The notes under the pieces: model-generated
What the model saw: only the letters and a program-made list of their open reading frames with translations
The model's database searches: none
Told to the model about the DNA's origin: nothing
Shown here: one piece after another, positions 15,641-24,550 of the stretch
Numbering within the stretch: position 1 is the first letter of the stretch
Layout of the letters: each line of letters begins with the position of its first letter
Made by a program: the position numbers and the translations under genes
From: Lysobacter sp. K5869
Lineage (GTDB): Bacteria > Pseudomonadota > Gammaproteobacteria > Xanthomonadales > Xanthomonadaceae
Assembly: GCF_018847975.1 (NCBI RefSeq)
Contig: NZ_CP072597.1
Location: 2,705,001-2,769,000 of the forward strand
Direction: 5' to 3'
DNA length: 64,000 nucleotides

Positions 15641-16744
15641 ATGTTCCGACACTTCCGCCACGCCTCGTTCCGCCGCCGGGCCGCGTCCGCCGCCGCGCGC
15701 GGTTTGCGCGCCGCCTTCTTTTGCGCCGTCGCCGCGGCGTCGTTCGCCGCCTTGCCGGCGCAGGCCGAAACCGGCGAAGACTTCGCCCGCCAGGCCGGCT
15801 CGCGCGTGCTCGGCCGCGCGCTGCCGCCGCTGACCCTGACCGACATCGACGGCGGCCGCCACGACCTGGGCGCGTTGCGCGGCCGCAAGGCCGTGTACCT
15901 GAAATTTTGGGCGACCTGGTGCTCGCCGTGCCGCGCGCAGATGCCGCACTTCCAGCGCGCGTTTCTCGGCCGCGGCGAGGATCTGGAAGTGATCGCGGTG
16001 AACATCGGCTTCGACGACAGCCTGGAGCAGATCCGCGCCTTTCAACGCGAGTACCGCATCGGCATGCCAGTGGTGCGCGACGACGGCCGCCTGGGCGAGT
16101 TGTTCGGCCTGCGGGTGACGCCGCAGCACGTGCTGATCGGCAAGGACGGCCGCGTGGCCTATGTCGGCCACGAAGCCGACGCGCGCCTGGACGCCGAACT
16201 GGCGCGGGTGCGCCGCGCGCCGGCGCCGGCGGAGGCGGGCGCGGCCGCGCCGCTGCTGGCCGCGGCGGCGCAGCCCGGCGCGGCGCCCCTGGCCGCCGGC
16301 GCCGCGGTGCCGGCCTTGGGTTTGCAATCGCTGGAAGCGCGGCCGTTGGCGCTGAGCGATCCGGCGCGCCGCCGCGCCAGCGTGCTGGTGTTCCTGTCGC
16401 CGTGGTGCGAGAGCTATTTCGCCCAGACCCGCCCGCAATCGGCGCGCGAATGCCGGCAGGCGCGTGAGTCGCTGGTCGCCCACGGCCGCGACCGGCGGGT
16501 GCGCTGGGTCGGGATCGCGTCGGGGCTGTGGGCCTCGCCGCAGGATTTGCGCGAGTACCGCGACCGTCACCGCATCCCCGCGCCGCTGGCGCTGGACCGC
16601 GACGGCGAGGCGTTCCGCCGCTTCGGCATCGACCGGGTGCCGGCGGTGTGGCTGGTGGACGCGCAGGGCCGTTTGCTGCGGCGGCTGGCGCCGGGAGAAG
16701 ACGTCGCCGCCGCGGCGCTGGCGGCCGCGCCGCCGCACGGGTGA
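15641..16744 (+). CDS. Secreted tandem thioredoxin-fold (TlpA-like) protein
   Basis: 367 residues from ATG 15641. An Arg/Ala-rich signal peptide ends near LPAQA-ETGEDF (residue 42). Domain 1 (about 55-205) is TlpA/ResA-like with the active site FWATWCSPC (Cys94 and Cys97), a typical periplasmic thiol-disulfide reductase. An Ala-rich linker (206-235) leads to domain 2 (about 236-360). This repeats the redoxin fold (LVFLSPWCESYFAQ, RFGIDRVPAVWLVDAQGRLLRRL) but has only the first cysteine of the motif. Domain 2 may therefore be a substrate-binding or non-redox copy. The gene stands alone, so the client proteins are unknown. Confidence 0.88.
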   Translation: MFRHFRHASFRRRAASAAARGLRAAFFCAVAAASFAALPAQAETGEDFARQAGSRVLGRALPPLTLTDIDGGRHDLGALRGRKAVYLKFWATWCSPCRAQMPHFQRAFLGRGEDLEVIAVNIGFDDSLEQIRAFQREYRIGMPVVRDDGRLGELFGLRVTPQHVLIGKDGRVAYVGHEADARLDAELARVRRAPAPAEAGAAAPLLAAAAQPGAAPLAAGAAVPALGLQSLEARPLALSDPARRRASVLVFLSPWCESYFAQTRPQSARECRQARESLVAHGRDRRVRWVGIASGLWASPQDLREYRDRHRIPAPLALDRDGEAFRRFGIDRVPAVWLVDAQGRLLRRLAPGEDVAAAALAAAPPHG

Positions 16745-16916
16745 GCGAGCGTGCCGTGCGCGCGGCCGGCCGGCCCCGCGCACGGCGCGAGCGTTCGCGT
16801 CGGTGCGCACATTTGCGCTGGAACCGCGCGCTCGGACCCGGAGTGTCGGCCCCCACAAGCTGTAGCCGAGCCGTCCGCGCGCCGGCCGTCGGCGCCGGCG
16901 GCGGCGCGGGAGGCTT

Positions 16917-16922
16917 TACAAT
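16917..16922 (+). promoter_or_regulatory. Possible -10 element upstream of rmlB
   Basis: TACAAT stands in the only AT-richer patch (16912-16932) of the otherwise GC-rich 287-base gap before rmlB. It would give a leader of about 100 bases. No convincing -35 box is seen at the proper distance, so this is a weak call. Confidence 0.3.
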
Positions 16923-17031
16923 CAGGACTTTATCGGGCGGGCGGCGAGGGCCGGCCGCGACCGGGGCGCGCACGCCGCGCCCGGCCCGCGTCCGCGCCAG
17001 CGAACGTCCGCGCTTTCAAGGAGTGTCCTGA

Positions 17032-18084
17032 GTGTCCACTTGGCTCGTCACCGGCGGCGCCGGTTTCATCGGCGGCAATTTCGTCCTCGACGCGGTGCGT
17101 CGCGGGGTCAAGGTCGTCAATCTCGACCTGCTGACCTACGCCGGCAACCGCGACACCCTGGCCCCGCTGGACGGCCACGCCGGCCACGTCTTCGTCCAGG
17201 GCGACATCGGCGACGCCGCGCTGCTCAAGCGTCTGCTGGCCGAACACCGCCCCGACGCCATCGTCAATTTCGCCGCCGAAAGCCACGTCGACCGCTCCAT
17301 CGACGGCCCGGCCGCGTTCGTGCACACCAACGTGGTCGGCACCCTGAGCCTGCTGGAGCAGGCGCGCGATTACTGGAAGTCGCTCGACGCCGCCGGCCGC
17401 GACGGGTTCCGCTTCCTGCACGTGTCCACCGACGAGGTCTACGGCTCGCTCGGCGACGAGGGCAAGTTCAGCGAGACCACGCCGTACGCGCCGAACTCGC
17501 CGTACTCCGCGTCCAAGGCCGCGTCCGATCATCTGGTGCGGGCGTTCCACCACACCTACGGCCTGCCGACGCTGACCACCAACTGCTCGAACAACTACGG
17601 CCCGTTCCAGTTCCCGGAAAAGCTCATCCCGCTGGTGATCGCCAAGGCGCTGGCCGGTGAGACCCTGCCGGTGTACGGCGACGGCATGAACGTACGCGAC
17701 TGGTTGTACGTGGGCGACCACTGCGCGGCGATCGCGCGCGTGCTCGAGGCCGGGCGCGTGGGCGAGACCTACAACGTCGGCGGCGACGCCGAACGCCCGA
17801 ACCTGACCGTGGTCGAGACCATCTGCGCGCTGCTCGACGCGCGCCGCCCGCTCGCCGACGGCCGCGCGCGCGCGTCGCTGATCGCCTTCGTCGCCGACCG
17901 TCCGGGCCACGACCGCCGCTACGCCATCGACGCGTCCAAGCTCAAGCGCGAACTGGGCTGGTCGCCGACGGTGACCTTCGAGCAAGGCATCGAGCGCACG
18001 GTCGATTGGTATCTGGACCATCAAGACTGGGTGCGGCGCGTGCTCGACGGCAGCTATCGCCTCGAGCGCATCGGTCAGGCCTGA
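17032..18084 (+). CDS. rmlB: dTDP-glucose 4,6-dehydratase
   Basis: 350 residues with a GTG start at 17032 preceded by AAGGAG. It converts dTDP-D-glucose to dTDP-4-keto-6-deoxyglucose, the second step of dTDP-L-rhamnose synthesis. The NAD-binding motif TGGAGFIGG is at residues 6-14. The substrate-site block [15 protein letters not shown] and the catalytic [14 protein letters not shown] (YxxxK) follow, then [18 protein letters not shown]. Length is normal for RmlB. It is the first of four consecutive rml genes in the order B, A, C, D. The rhamnose is most likely used for lipopolysaccharide or exopolysaccharide; no glycosyltransferase is present in the window. Confidence 0.97.
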   Translation: MSTWLVTGGAGFIGGNFVLDAVRRGVKVVNLDLLTYAGNRDTLAPLDGHAGHVFVQGDIGDAALLKRLLAEHRPDAIVNFAAESHVDRSIDGPAAFVHTNVVGTLSLLEQARDYWKSLDAAGRDGFRFLHVSTDEVYGSLGDEGKFSETTPYAPNSPYSASKAASDHLVRAFHHTYGLPTLTTNCSNNYGPFQFPEKLIPLVIAKALAGETLPVYGDGMNVRDWLYVGDHCAAIARVLEAGRVGETYNVGGDAERPNLTVVETICALLDARRPLADGRARASLIAFVADRPGHDRRYAIDASKLKRELGWSPTVTFEQGIERTVDWYLDHQDWVRRVLDGSYRLERIGQA

Positions 18085-18108
18085 TCGTCCTCCAACCGGG
18101 AACACGCA

Positions 18109-18993
18109 ATGAACCGCAAGGGCATCATCCTGGCCGGCGGCTCCGGCACGCGGCTGTATCCGATCACCCAGGCGATCAGCAAGCAGCTGTTGCCGGTGTA
18201 CGACAAGCCGATGATCTATTACCCGCTCAGCGTGCTGATGCTGGCGGGGATCCGCGAAGTGCTGGTGATCAACACGCCGCACGAGCAGCCGCTGTTCCAG
18301 CATCTGCTCGGCGACGGTTCGCAGTGGGGCATGCGCATCGAGTACGCGGTGCAGCCGAGCCCCGACGGTCTGGCCCAGGCGTATCTGATCGGTCGCGATT
18401 TCGTCGCCGGCGAGCCCAGCTGTCTGGTGCTGGGCGACAACATCTTCCACGGCCCGGGCCTGACCGCGATCCTCAAGCGCGCCGACGCGCGGCGCGAGGG
18501 CGCGACCGTGTTCGGTTATTGGGTCAGCGACCCCGAGCGTTACGGCGTGGCCGAGTTCGACCGCGACGGGCGGGTGATCGGGCTGGAGGAAAAACCGCTC
18601 AAGCCGCGTTCGCGCTATGCGGTGACCGGCCTGTATTTCTACGACGGCCGCGCCAGCGAATTCGCCTCCACGCTCAAGCCATCCGCGCGCGGCGAGCTGG
18701 AGATCACCGATCTCAACCGCATGTACCTGGACGAGGGCTCGCTGCATCTGGAGCAACTCGGCCGCGGCTATGCGTGGCTCGATACCGGCACCCATCAGTC
18801 GCTGCTGGAAGCGTCGAACTTCATCGAAACCATCGAGACCCGCCAGGGGCTGCGCATCTGCTGTCCGGAGGAAATCGCCTACGGCAACGGGTGGATCGAC
18901 GCCGCTCAGCTCACCGATCTGGCCCGCCCGCTGGCCAAGAACGGCTACGGCCAGTACTTGCTCAGCCTGATCGAACGCGGCCCGGTGCCGTAA
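18109..18993 (+). CDS. rmlA: Glucose-1-phosphate thymidylyltransferase
   Basis: 294 residues from ATG 18109, 24 bases after rmlB. It joins dTTP and glucose-1-phosphate to make dTDP-glucose, the first step of the rhamnose pathway. The nucleotide-binding signature [16 protein letters not shown] and [16 protein letters not shown] are at the N-terminus. [29 protein letters not shown] and [14 protein letters not shown] are the further conserved blocks of the family. Length is standard. The end product dTDP-rhamnose normally inhibits this enzyme, so it is the usual control point. Confidence 0.97.
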   Translation: MNRKGIILAGGSGTRLYPITQAISKQLLPVYDKPMIYYPLSVLMLAGIREVLVINTPHEQPLFQHLLGDGSQWGMRIEYAVQPSPDGLAQAYLIGRDFVAGEPSCLVLGDNIFHGPGLTAILKRADARREGATVFGYWVSDPERYGVAEFDRDGRVIGLEEKPLKPRSRYAVTGLYFYDGRASEFASTLKPSARGELEITDLNRMYLDEGSLHLEQLGRGYAWLDTGTHQSLLEASNFIETIETRQGLRICCPEEIAYGNGWIDAAQLTDLARPLAKNGYGQYLLSLIERGPVP

Positions 18994-19027
18994 TCGCCGC
19001 CGCTTCCACGACGTACCCCACGCCTCC

Positions 19028-19585
19028 ATGAAAATCATCGAAACCGATCTGCCGGGCTGCCTGGTGCTGGAACCGCAAGTGTTCGGCGACGCGCGCGGCT
19101 TCTTCTACGAATCCTTCAACCAGGACAAGCTCGAGGCCGCCGGCCTGTCTTTGCGCTTCGCCCAGGGCAACGTGTCCTCGTCCGCGCGCGGCGTGCTGCG
19201 CGGCCTGCATTACCAATGGCCGAAGCCGCAGGGCAAGCTGGTCAGCGTGCTGGAAGGCGAGGTGTGGGACGTGGCGGTCGACATCCGCCGCGGCTCGCCG
19301 CACTTCGGCCGCTGGACCGCGGTGCTGCTCAGCGGCGAGAACAAGCGCCATTTCCTGATTCCCGAAGGCTTCGCCCACGGGTTCGCCGTGCTCAGCGAGC
19401 GCGCGGTGTTCACCTATCTGTGCACGCAGACCTACGACGCCCAGGCCGATGCGGCGATCCGCTTCGACGATCCTGAGTTGGCGGTGGACTGGCCGATCAG
19501 CGAGCCGATGCTGTCGGCCAAGGATCAGGCCGCGCCTCTGCTGCGCGACGTGCCCGAAGAGCGTATGCCGGTGTACCGGCCGTGA
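19028..19585 (+). CDS. rmlC: dTDP-4-dehydrorhamnose 3,5-epimerase
   Basis: 185 residues from ATG 19028, 34 bases after rmlA. It performs the double epimerisation that gives dTDP-4-keto-L-rhamnose. Diagnostic blocks are GFFYESFNQDK, the active-site region GVLRGLHYQWPKPQGKLV with the catalytic His, VDIRRGSPHFGRW, and IPEGFAHGFAVLSERAVFTYLCT, followed by VDWPI. It is a cupin-fold protein of normal length. Its stop overlaps the GTG start of rmlD by four bases, so the two products are made together. Confidence 0.97.
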   Translation: MKIIETDLPGCLVLEPQVFGDARGFFYESFNQDKLEAAGLSLRFAQGNVSSSARGVLRGLHYQWPKPQGKLVSVLEGEVWDVAVDIRRGSPHFGRWTAVLLSGENKRHFLIPEGFAHGFAVLSERAVFTYLCTQTYDAQADAAIRFDDPELAVDWPISEPMLSAKDQAAPLLRDVPEERMPVYRP

Positions 19586-20496
19586 GCCTGGGGCGGGTGT
19601 TGGTGATCGGCGGCGACGGGCAAGTCGGCACCGATCTGCGCCGGCGTCTGGCCGCCGACGCCGAAGTGCTGGCGACCACGCGCAGCGGCCGCCTGACTGA
19701 CGGCGGCGTTTGCGAGGCGCTGGATCTGCGCGACGCGGACGCGATCGCGCCGTTGCTGCGGCGGCTGCGGCCGGACCATGTCGTCAACGCCGCGGCCTAC
19801 ACCGCGGTGGATCGCGCCGAATCCGAGCCGGAGGCGGCGCAGGCGATCAACGTGATCGCGCCGGAGCGGTTGGCCCAGGCCTGCGCCGAGGCCGGCATCG
19901 ATTTGATCCATTTTTCCACCGACTACGTATTCGACGGCCGCGGCGAGCGGCCTTATCGAGAAAACGACGCGACCGCGCCGGTGAACGTTTACGGGCGCAG
20001 CAAGCTCGACGGCGAACGCGCGATCGCCGCCAGCGGCGCGCGGCATCTGATCCTGCGCACGGCGTGGGTGTACGCGGCGACGCACGGCCAGAATTTCCTG
20101 CGCACCATGCTGCGCGTCGGCGCGGAGCGCGAGGAACTGCGCGTGGTCGCCGACCAGCGCGGCTCGCCGACGCCGACGTGGCTGCTGGCCGACGCGGTGG
20201 CGCGGATTCTCGAACGCGGCATCGGCGCGGACGGCGGCGTGCGCCACCTCGCCGCCGCGGGCGAAACCACCTGGCACGGCTTCGCCGAAGCGATCTTCGC
20301 CGAAGCCGTCGCGCGCGGCTTGCTCGCGCGCGCGCCGCGGGTGACGGCGATCGGCACCGCCGAGTATCCGACGCCCGCGCAACGGCCCGCTTATTCCGTA
20401 CTCGATACGCAGTTGTTGCGCAGCGAGTACGCGTTGGATGTTCCCGACTGGCGAGAGGGCTTGCGGCGCGCGTTCGAACGGGGCGATTCTGCGTAA
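19582..20496 (+). CDS. rmlD: dTDP-4-dehydrorhamnose reductase
   Basis: 304 residues with a GTG start inside the rmlC stop (GTGA). It reduces dTDP-4-keto-L-rhamnose to dTDP-L-rhamnose with NAD(P)H. The Rossmann motif GGDGQVGTDLRRRL opens the protein. HVVNAAAYTAVDRAE, DYVFDGRGERPYRENDATAPVNVYGRSKLDGE (with the YxxxK pair) and LRTAWVYA are the RmlD family blocks. It completes the rml set. A possible ATG alternative is not available near the N-terminus, and the overlap makes the GTG convincing. Confidence 0.96.
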   Translation: MSLGRVLVIGGDGQVGTDLRRRLAADAEVLATTRSGRLTDGGVCEALDLRDADAIAPLLRRLRPDHVVNAAAYTAVDRAESEPEAAQAINVIAPERLAQACAEAGIDLIHFSTDYVFDGRGERPYRENDATAPVNVYGRSKLDGERAIAASGARHLILRTAWVYAATHGQNFLRTMLRVGAEREELRVVADQRGSPTPTWLLADAVARILERGIGADGGVRHLAAAGETTWHGFAEAIFAEAVARGLLARAPRVTAIGTAEYPTPAQRPAYSVLDTQLLRSEYALDVPDWREGLRRAFERGDSA

Positions 20497-20532
20497 ACCG
20501 CTCGTGTCGACGGGCGGCGGCATGGAGGTCGG

Positions 20533-21063
20533 ATGAGCCCGGATTTCGCGAAAATTTCCGCCGCGGCGATCATCGCCGCGACGACGGCGTTGCTGGCCTG
20601 CCAAGCGCAGACCCAGCCGAAACCGAACGCGCCGCCTGCGCGTTCCAAGCAGTACACGAATGTCGGAGCCTTGCTGACGTGGCCTTTGCAAGGGAAGCCG
20701 GGTTTCGATCGCGTGGGCGCCGAGTTGCATCGTTTGTTCGCGATGGAGCCGATGCGTCAACAACAATTCAGCGGCGACGGACCGGTGCGGCTGGAGGACG
20801 GGGTGTTGAGTTTCGGCTATATCAGCGTCACGACCCAGCAATTCGATATCGGTGTGGAGCTCGATCCCTGCTACCCCGCAGAACGCGCCGTGAAGCTGAC
20901 CGGCGCCGTCGAGGAACCCGGTTATTTCAGCCTTCACGGCATCGATATCGGAAAGGGCTACAAAGCCACGGGCAACGGAATGATGGTTCGTTTCGACACG
21001 TTCCCGCAGGCGCATTCCTGCGTTAAGACCATCCATATCCATCCGGTGAGGGCGCAGTCGTGA
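20533..21063 (+). CDS. Lipoprotein, probable immunity protein (X-Tfi-like) for the adjacent T4SS effector
   Basis: 176 residues from ATG 20533. The signal peptide ends in a lipobox, ATTALLAC, with the lipidated Cys at residue 23, so it should be anchored in the periplasm. The mature part is a small mixed alpha/beta domain with two further cysteines (DPCYPAE and HSCVKTI) and no enzyme motif. Its stop overlaps the GTG start of the following XVIPCD gene. In Xanthomonadales, type IV secretion effectors are typically encoded beside periplasmic lipoproteins that neutralise them. That known pattern and the overlap are the basis for the call; no named immunity family is recognised. Confidence 0.72.
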   Translation: MSPDFAKISAAAIIAATTALLACQAQTQPKPNAPPARSKQYTNVGALLTWPLQGKPGFDRVGAELHRLFAMEPMRQQQFSGDGPVRLEDGVLSFGYISVTTQQFDIGVELDPCYPAERAVKLTGAVEEPGYFSLHGIDIGKGYKATGNGMMVRFDTFPQAHSCVKTIHIHPVRAQS

Positions 21064-22148
21064 GCGCGGTCGCTGAGAATGGTGAAGATCGCGAATACTT
21101 ACGGGGACATGCGCAGTTCGGACGTCTGCCCGAGCGCCTTCAATCTTGGGTTCTGGCCTCTCCGCATGCGGTATCCGGATTCGCCGGGTTCCTTCGCGGC
21201 GGCGGCCGATTCGATACCAGCCTGCAAGTCGGTTTGCCGATGTACCTCCCCGGGGAGCCGCCCCGCATCGCGCTCGATCGCGACGAATGGAACAACATCC
21301 AGCAATACGGCCCCACCGAATACGGCCTGCTGCGCATGTTCGGCACCCTGGCCCACGAGATCGGCCACGATCGCTTCAACACCGGCGTCACTCCGTTCAC
21401 GGGCGGGTCGAAGGACGATTATGTCGCGTACCGTTCGCGCCTGGAGGCCGAGGCGATCTTCAACGCCTTCCCGATCTTCCGCGATCTGCGCGACGAGCTC
21501 GCGTTCAAAAGCGCGATGCCGTTCAACTCCATCGGCTACCTGCAAGGCATCGAGCTGGCGCAGTTGTATCGGCAATGGAACAACGGTGAGTTGAACCGCG
21601 AGCAGGTGGTCGAGCGGATCGCCGCGCGCGTGGCCGACACGCCGTACTCGCTGCCCAAACCGCCGCCGGACGAGAACCTCGACGGGCGCCGCACCCATCG
21701 CGACGCGTATCTGCACGACTATCGGCGCTACATCGACAAAGCGCCGCAACACGATGCGCCGACCGCGCCGACGACGCTCACCGCGCCATCGGACCCGACC
21801 GACCACGCGATGTTCGAGCGCATCCGCGACGCGGCCCGGGCGGCTGGGCACTGGCCCGAGACGCAGTGCGCGAACATCGCCGCTGCCGGCCTGCTGGCGT
21901 TCAAGAACGATCCCGCCTGCCAGCGTCTGGACCAAATCTCCTTCGGCGCCCAGGACGCGAACGGCGCGCGTCAGATGTTCCTGATCTACGCCCCGTACGC
22001 CGACCGCGAGCCGATGTTCCACGCGCGCCTGGACGCCGAAGCCGCGAGCCGGCAACCGGCGGCGGCCGCGTTGGCGCAACTGCCGCCGCCGGCGCAAGCG
22101 CCGGAAGTTCAGGAACCCGCACCGCGGCCCTTTCTGCGAGCCGGCTGA
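21060..22148 (+). CDS. Putative X-T4SS effector: HExxH metallopeptidase-like toxin with XVIPCD-like tail
   Basis: 362 residues with a GTG start overlapping the lipoprotein stop (GTGA). The N-terminal region contains FGTLAHEIGHDRFN, with HEIGH at residues 99-103. About 26 residues later comes YRSRLEAEAIFNAFPIF, where Glu129 or Glu131 could be the third zinc ligand, a gluzincin-like layout. After a Pro-rich linker the C-terminal domain (about 235-340) reads DHAMFERIRDAARAAG, then QRLDQISFGAQD, MFLIYAPYADREPMFHARLD. This parallels the XVIPCD secretion signal (DH..Y..I, RIDHV, FAVQG...DPAH.RA) of effectors delivered by the Xanthomonadales bacteria-killing T4SS. It ends in a Gln/Pro/Ala-rich tail, also typical. 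No signal peptide is present. The likely target is periplasmic, given its lipoprotein partner; the substrate is unknown. Confidence 0.75.
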   Translation: MSAVAENGEDREYLRGHAQFGRLPERLQSWVLASPHAVSGFAGFLRGGGRFDTSLQVGLPMYLPGEPPRIALDRDEWNNIQQYGPTEYGLLRMFGTLAHEIGHDRFNTGVTPFTGGSKDDYVAYRSRLEAEAIFNAFPIFRDLRDELAFKSAMPFNSIGYLQGIELAQLYRQWNNGELNREQVVERIAARVADTPYSLPKPPPDENLDGRRTHRDAYLHDYRRYIDKAPQHDAPTAPTTLTAPSDPTDHAMFERIRDAARAAGHWPETQCANIAAAGLLAFKNDPACQRLDQISFGAQDANGARQMFLIYAPYADREPMFHARLDAEAASRQPAAAALAQLPPPAQAPEVQEPAPRPFLRAG

Positions 22149-22266
22149 AGCCCGGTTCCGCGACCGCCATCGCATTGCGTAAGATCGCCCGACGGGCGTG
22201 GAGGCCCGCGCGCGCGGGCGCGAGTCCCGCCGCGATCACGGAACGACTTTCAGCAGGGGGAAGGAC

Positions 22267-24360
22267 ATGGAGCTTGGAGTGAAATCGGCCCGCCGCGCAG
22301 CGGCGGCCGGGGTCGCGCGCGTCGGCGCGCGGGCAAGCAAGGTCGGCGCGCCGGCGCGCTCGCCGGTGTGGGCGGCGGTCGCGGTCGCCTGGGCGATGGC
22401 GGCGGCGCCGGTCTTCGCGCAGCAAGCGCCGGCCGCCGGCACGTTCGATATCGAAGGCTTCGTCAAGCCCGACACCATCGGCGACATCAAGCTCTCGCCG
22501 ACCGGCGAGTTCTACGCCGCCACGGTGCCGCTCGAGGACGAGACCGCGCTGGTGATCTTCAGCCGCGACGGACTCAAGCGCACCGGCACCTTCCGCATGG
22601 GCAAGCACAACCATGTCGACGACTTCGATTGGGTCAGCCCGACCCGCGTGCTGATGGGCATGGCGCAGAAGCTCGGTTCGCGCGATCAGCCGATCCCGAC
22701 CGGCGAGATCTACGCGATCAACGCCAACGGCACCGGCGCCGACGTGCTGGTCGGCTACCGCGTCGCCAGCCGCGGCGCCGGCACCCGCATCCAGCCGAAG
22801 AAGGTCGAGGACGTGGCCGCGTTCGTGGTCGACGACCTGCCGGCCGACGAGCGCTCGGTGGTGATCTCGGTGCAGCCGTTCACCGCCGACGCGTATTCGC
22901 GCGCGGAGCGGCTGGACGTGTTCACCGGCCAGCGCAACCTGATCGCGCTCTCGCCGGTGCGCAACACCCGCTTCGTCACCGACAACACCGGCGTGGTCCG
23001 CTTCGCCTTCGGCTACGGCGGCGACCGCGTGCGCAAGCTGTTCTACCGCGACAGCGCCGACGCGCCGTGGAAGCAGATCGCCGCCGACAACGACGAGGTC
23101 GAGGGTATGGACTTGCCGATCGGCTTCTCCGCCGACGACAAGACCGCCTATCTGCGCACCGAGCATCCGAAGGGGCCCGATTCCATCGCCGCCTACGACG
23201 TCGCCAGCGGCAAGCGCAGCCAGATCCTGCGCGATCCGGTCGCCGACCCGGACCGGATCATCTACCGCAACGGCAGCCGCATCCCGGTCGGCGTGTTCTT
23301 CGCCGACGGCAAGCCGCGCACGGTGTTCTTCGACAAGAACTCGCCCGAGGCGCGTCAGTACAAGAGCCTGGAAGCCGCGTTCCCCGGCGATGCGGTGCGC
23401 ATCACCTCCAGCAGTGCCGACGGCAACCTGTCGCTGGTGGAGGTGTGGAACGACCGCAGCCCTGGCGATATTTTCCTGTTCGACAACAAGAACAAGAACG
23501 CGGCCCACGTGATCAGCCGGCGCACCTGGTTCGATCCGGCGAACATGGCGCCGGTCAAGCCGGTGGAGTTGCGCGCGCGCGACGGACTGGCCTTGCACGG
23601 TTATCTGACCGTGCCCAAGGGCAGCGACGGCAAGTCGCTGCCGATGGTGGTGATGCCGCACGGCGGGCCGTTCAACATCCAGGACCGCTGGCAGTTCGAC
23701 GACGACGCGCAGTTGCTGGCCGCGGCCGGTTACGCGGTGCTGCAGGTGAATTTCCGCGGGTCCGGCGGCTACGGCGACGACTTCGTCGAGGCCGGCCGGC
23801 GCCAGTGGGGGCTGAAGATGCAGGACGACGTCACCGACGCCACGCGCTGGGCGGTGCAGCAGGGCATCGCCGACGCGGGGCGCATCTGCATCTACGGCGC
23901 CAGCTACGGCGGTTACGCCGCGTTGATGGGCGTCGCGCGCGAGCCTTCGCTGTACCAGTGCGCGGCCGGCTATGTCGGCGTGTACGACCTGCCGTTGATG
24001 CACACGCGCGGCGATACCCAGGACGTGCGTTCCGGCGCGACTTATCTGCGCGAGTGGATCGGCGCGCCGGAAACGGTGGCTTCGGTGTCGCCGACGCAGC
24101 TGGCGGCGCAGATCAAGGTGCCGGTGTTCCTGGCCGCGGGCGGCGAGGATCAGCGCGCGCCGCAGCTGCACAGCGAGCGGATGGAGAAGGCCTTGCGCGC
24201 GGCGGGCGTGCCGGTGGAGTCGCTGTACTACAAGACCGAGGGGCATGGGTTTTACGAGCCGGCGCATAAGCGCGAGTTTTATTCGCGGTTGCTGGCGTTT
24301 TTGTCGCGGTCGCTCGGTGGGAAGACGGCGGCGCCGGCGGCGGCGGTCGAGAAGAAGTGA
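22267..24360 (+). CDS. Secreted S9-family (prolyl oligopeptidase-type) peptidase
   Basis: 697 residues from ATG 22267, which follows a GGGGGAAGG Shine-Dalgarno region; the frame is open upstream from 22198 without a good site. A long signal peptide ends near AAPVFAQQAPAAG. A beta-propeller region occupies roughly 60-430 (PTGEFYAATVPLEDET, SADDKTAYLRTEHPKG). The C-terminal alpha/beta-hydrolase domain has MPHGGPFNIQDRW, NFRGSGGYGDDFVEAGRRQWG, the nucleophile GASYGGYAAL, the acid in AGGEDQRAP and the base in EGHGFYEP. It therefore has a full Ser-Asp-His triad and should act on short peptides in the periplasm or outside the cell. It is the first gene of a peptide-use stretch. Confidence 0.93.
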   Translation: MELGVKSARRAAAAGVARVGARASKVGAPARSPVWAAVAVAWAMAAAPVFAQQAPAAGTFDIEGFVKPDTIGDIKLSPTGEFYAATVPLEDETALVIFSRDGLKRTGTFRMGKHNHVDDFDWVSPTRVLMGMAQKLGSRDQPIPTGEIYAINANGTGADVLVGYRVASRGAGTRIQPKKVEDVAAFVVDDLPADERSVVISVQPFTADAYSRAERLDVFTGQRNLIALSPVRNTRFVTDNTGVVRFAFGYGGDRVRKLFYRDSADAPWKQIAADNDEVEGMDLPIGFSADDKTAYLRTEHPKGPDSIAAYDVASGKRSQILRDPVADPDRIIYRNGSRIPVGVFFADGKPRTVFFDKNSPEARQYKSLEAAFPGDAVRITSSSADGNLSLVEVWNDRSPGDIFLFDNKNKNAAHVISRRTWFDPANMAPVKPVELRARDGLALHGYLTVPKGSDGKSLPMVVMPHGGPFNIQDRWQFDDDAQLLAAAGYAVLQVNFRGSGGYGDDFVEAGRRQWGLKMQDDVTDATRWAVQQGIADAGRICIYGASYGGYAALMGVAREPSLYQCAAGYVGVYDLPLMHTRGDTQDVRSGATYLREWIGAPETVASVSPTQLAAQIKVPVFLAAGGEDQRAPQLHSERMEKALRAAGVPVESLYYKTEGHGFYEPAHKREFYSRLLAFLSRSLGGKTAAPAAAVEKK

Positions 24361-24400
24361 TGCCGCGCGGGGCGGGGTGGTTTCGGCGTAGTTGAATTGG

Positions 24401-24465
24401 CGCGGTCGCGGCTCACGCCGCTCCTACATGGGCTCCCTGTAGGAGCGGCGCGAGCCGCGACCGCG
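24401..24465. repeat. REPIN-like inverted repeat (GTAGGAGC family)
   Basis: Two 28-base arms (24401-24428 and 24438-24465) face each other around a nine-base loop, with one mismatch. The right arm starts TGTAGGAGCGGCGCGAGC. Seven more half or full copies of this sequence lie in the window. It sits between the S9 stop and the terminator at 24502-24530. Confidence 0.85.
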
Positions 24466-24501
24466 AACCCACCGATCGCGCCGAAACCGCGATCCCAAAA
24501 G

Positions 24502-24530
24502 AAAAAGGGCGCCTATCCGGCGCCCTTTTT
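24502..24530. terminator. Bidirectional intrinsic terminator
   Basis: A perfect 12-base stem AAAAAGGGCGCC / GGCGCCCTTTTT surrounds the loop TATCC. Runs of A and T on both sides make it work on both strands. It separates the convergent S9 peptidase (ends 24360) and POT transporter (ends 24551) genes. Confidence 0.92.
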
Positions 24531-24550
24531 CGTCTTCGCGCGCTCCGCGC

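Noticed and set aside
21060..22148. Ordinary housekeeping metallopeptidase
   Set aside because: No signal peptide, XVIPCD-like tail, and overlap with a lipoprotein gene point to a secreted effector instead.
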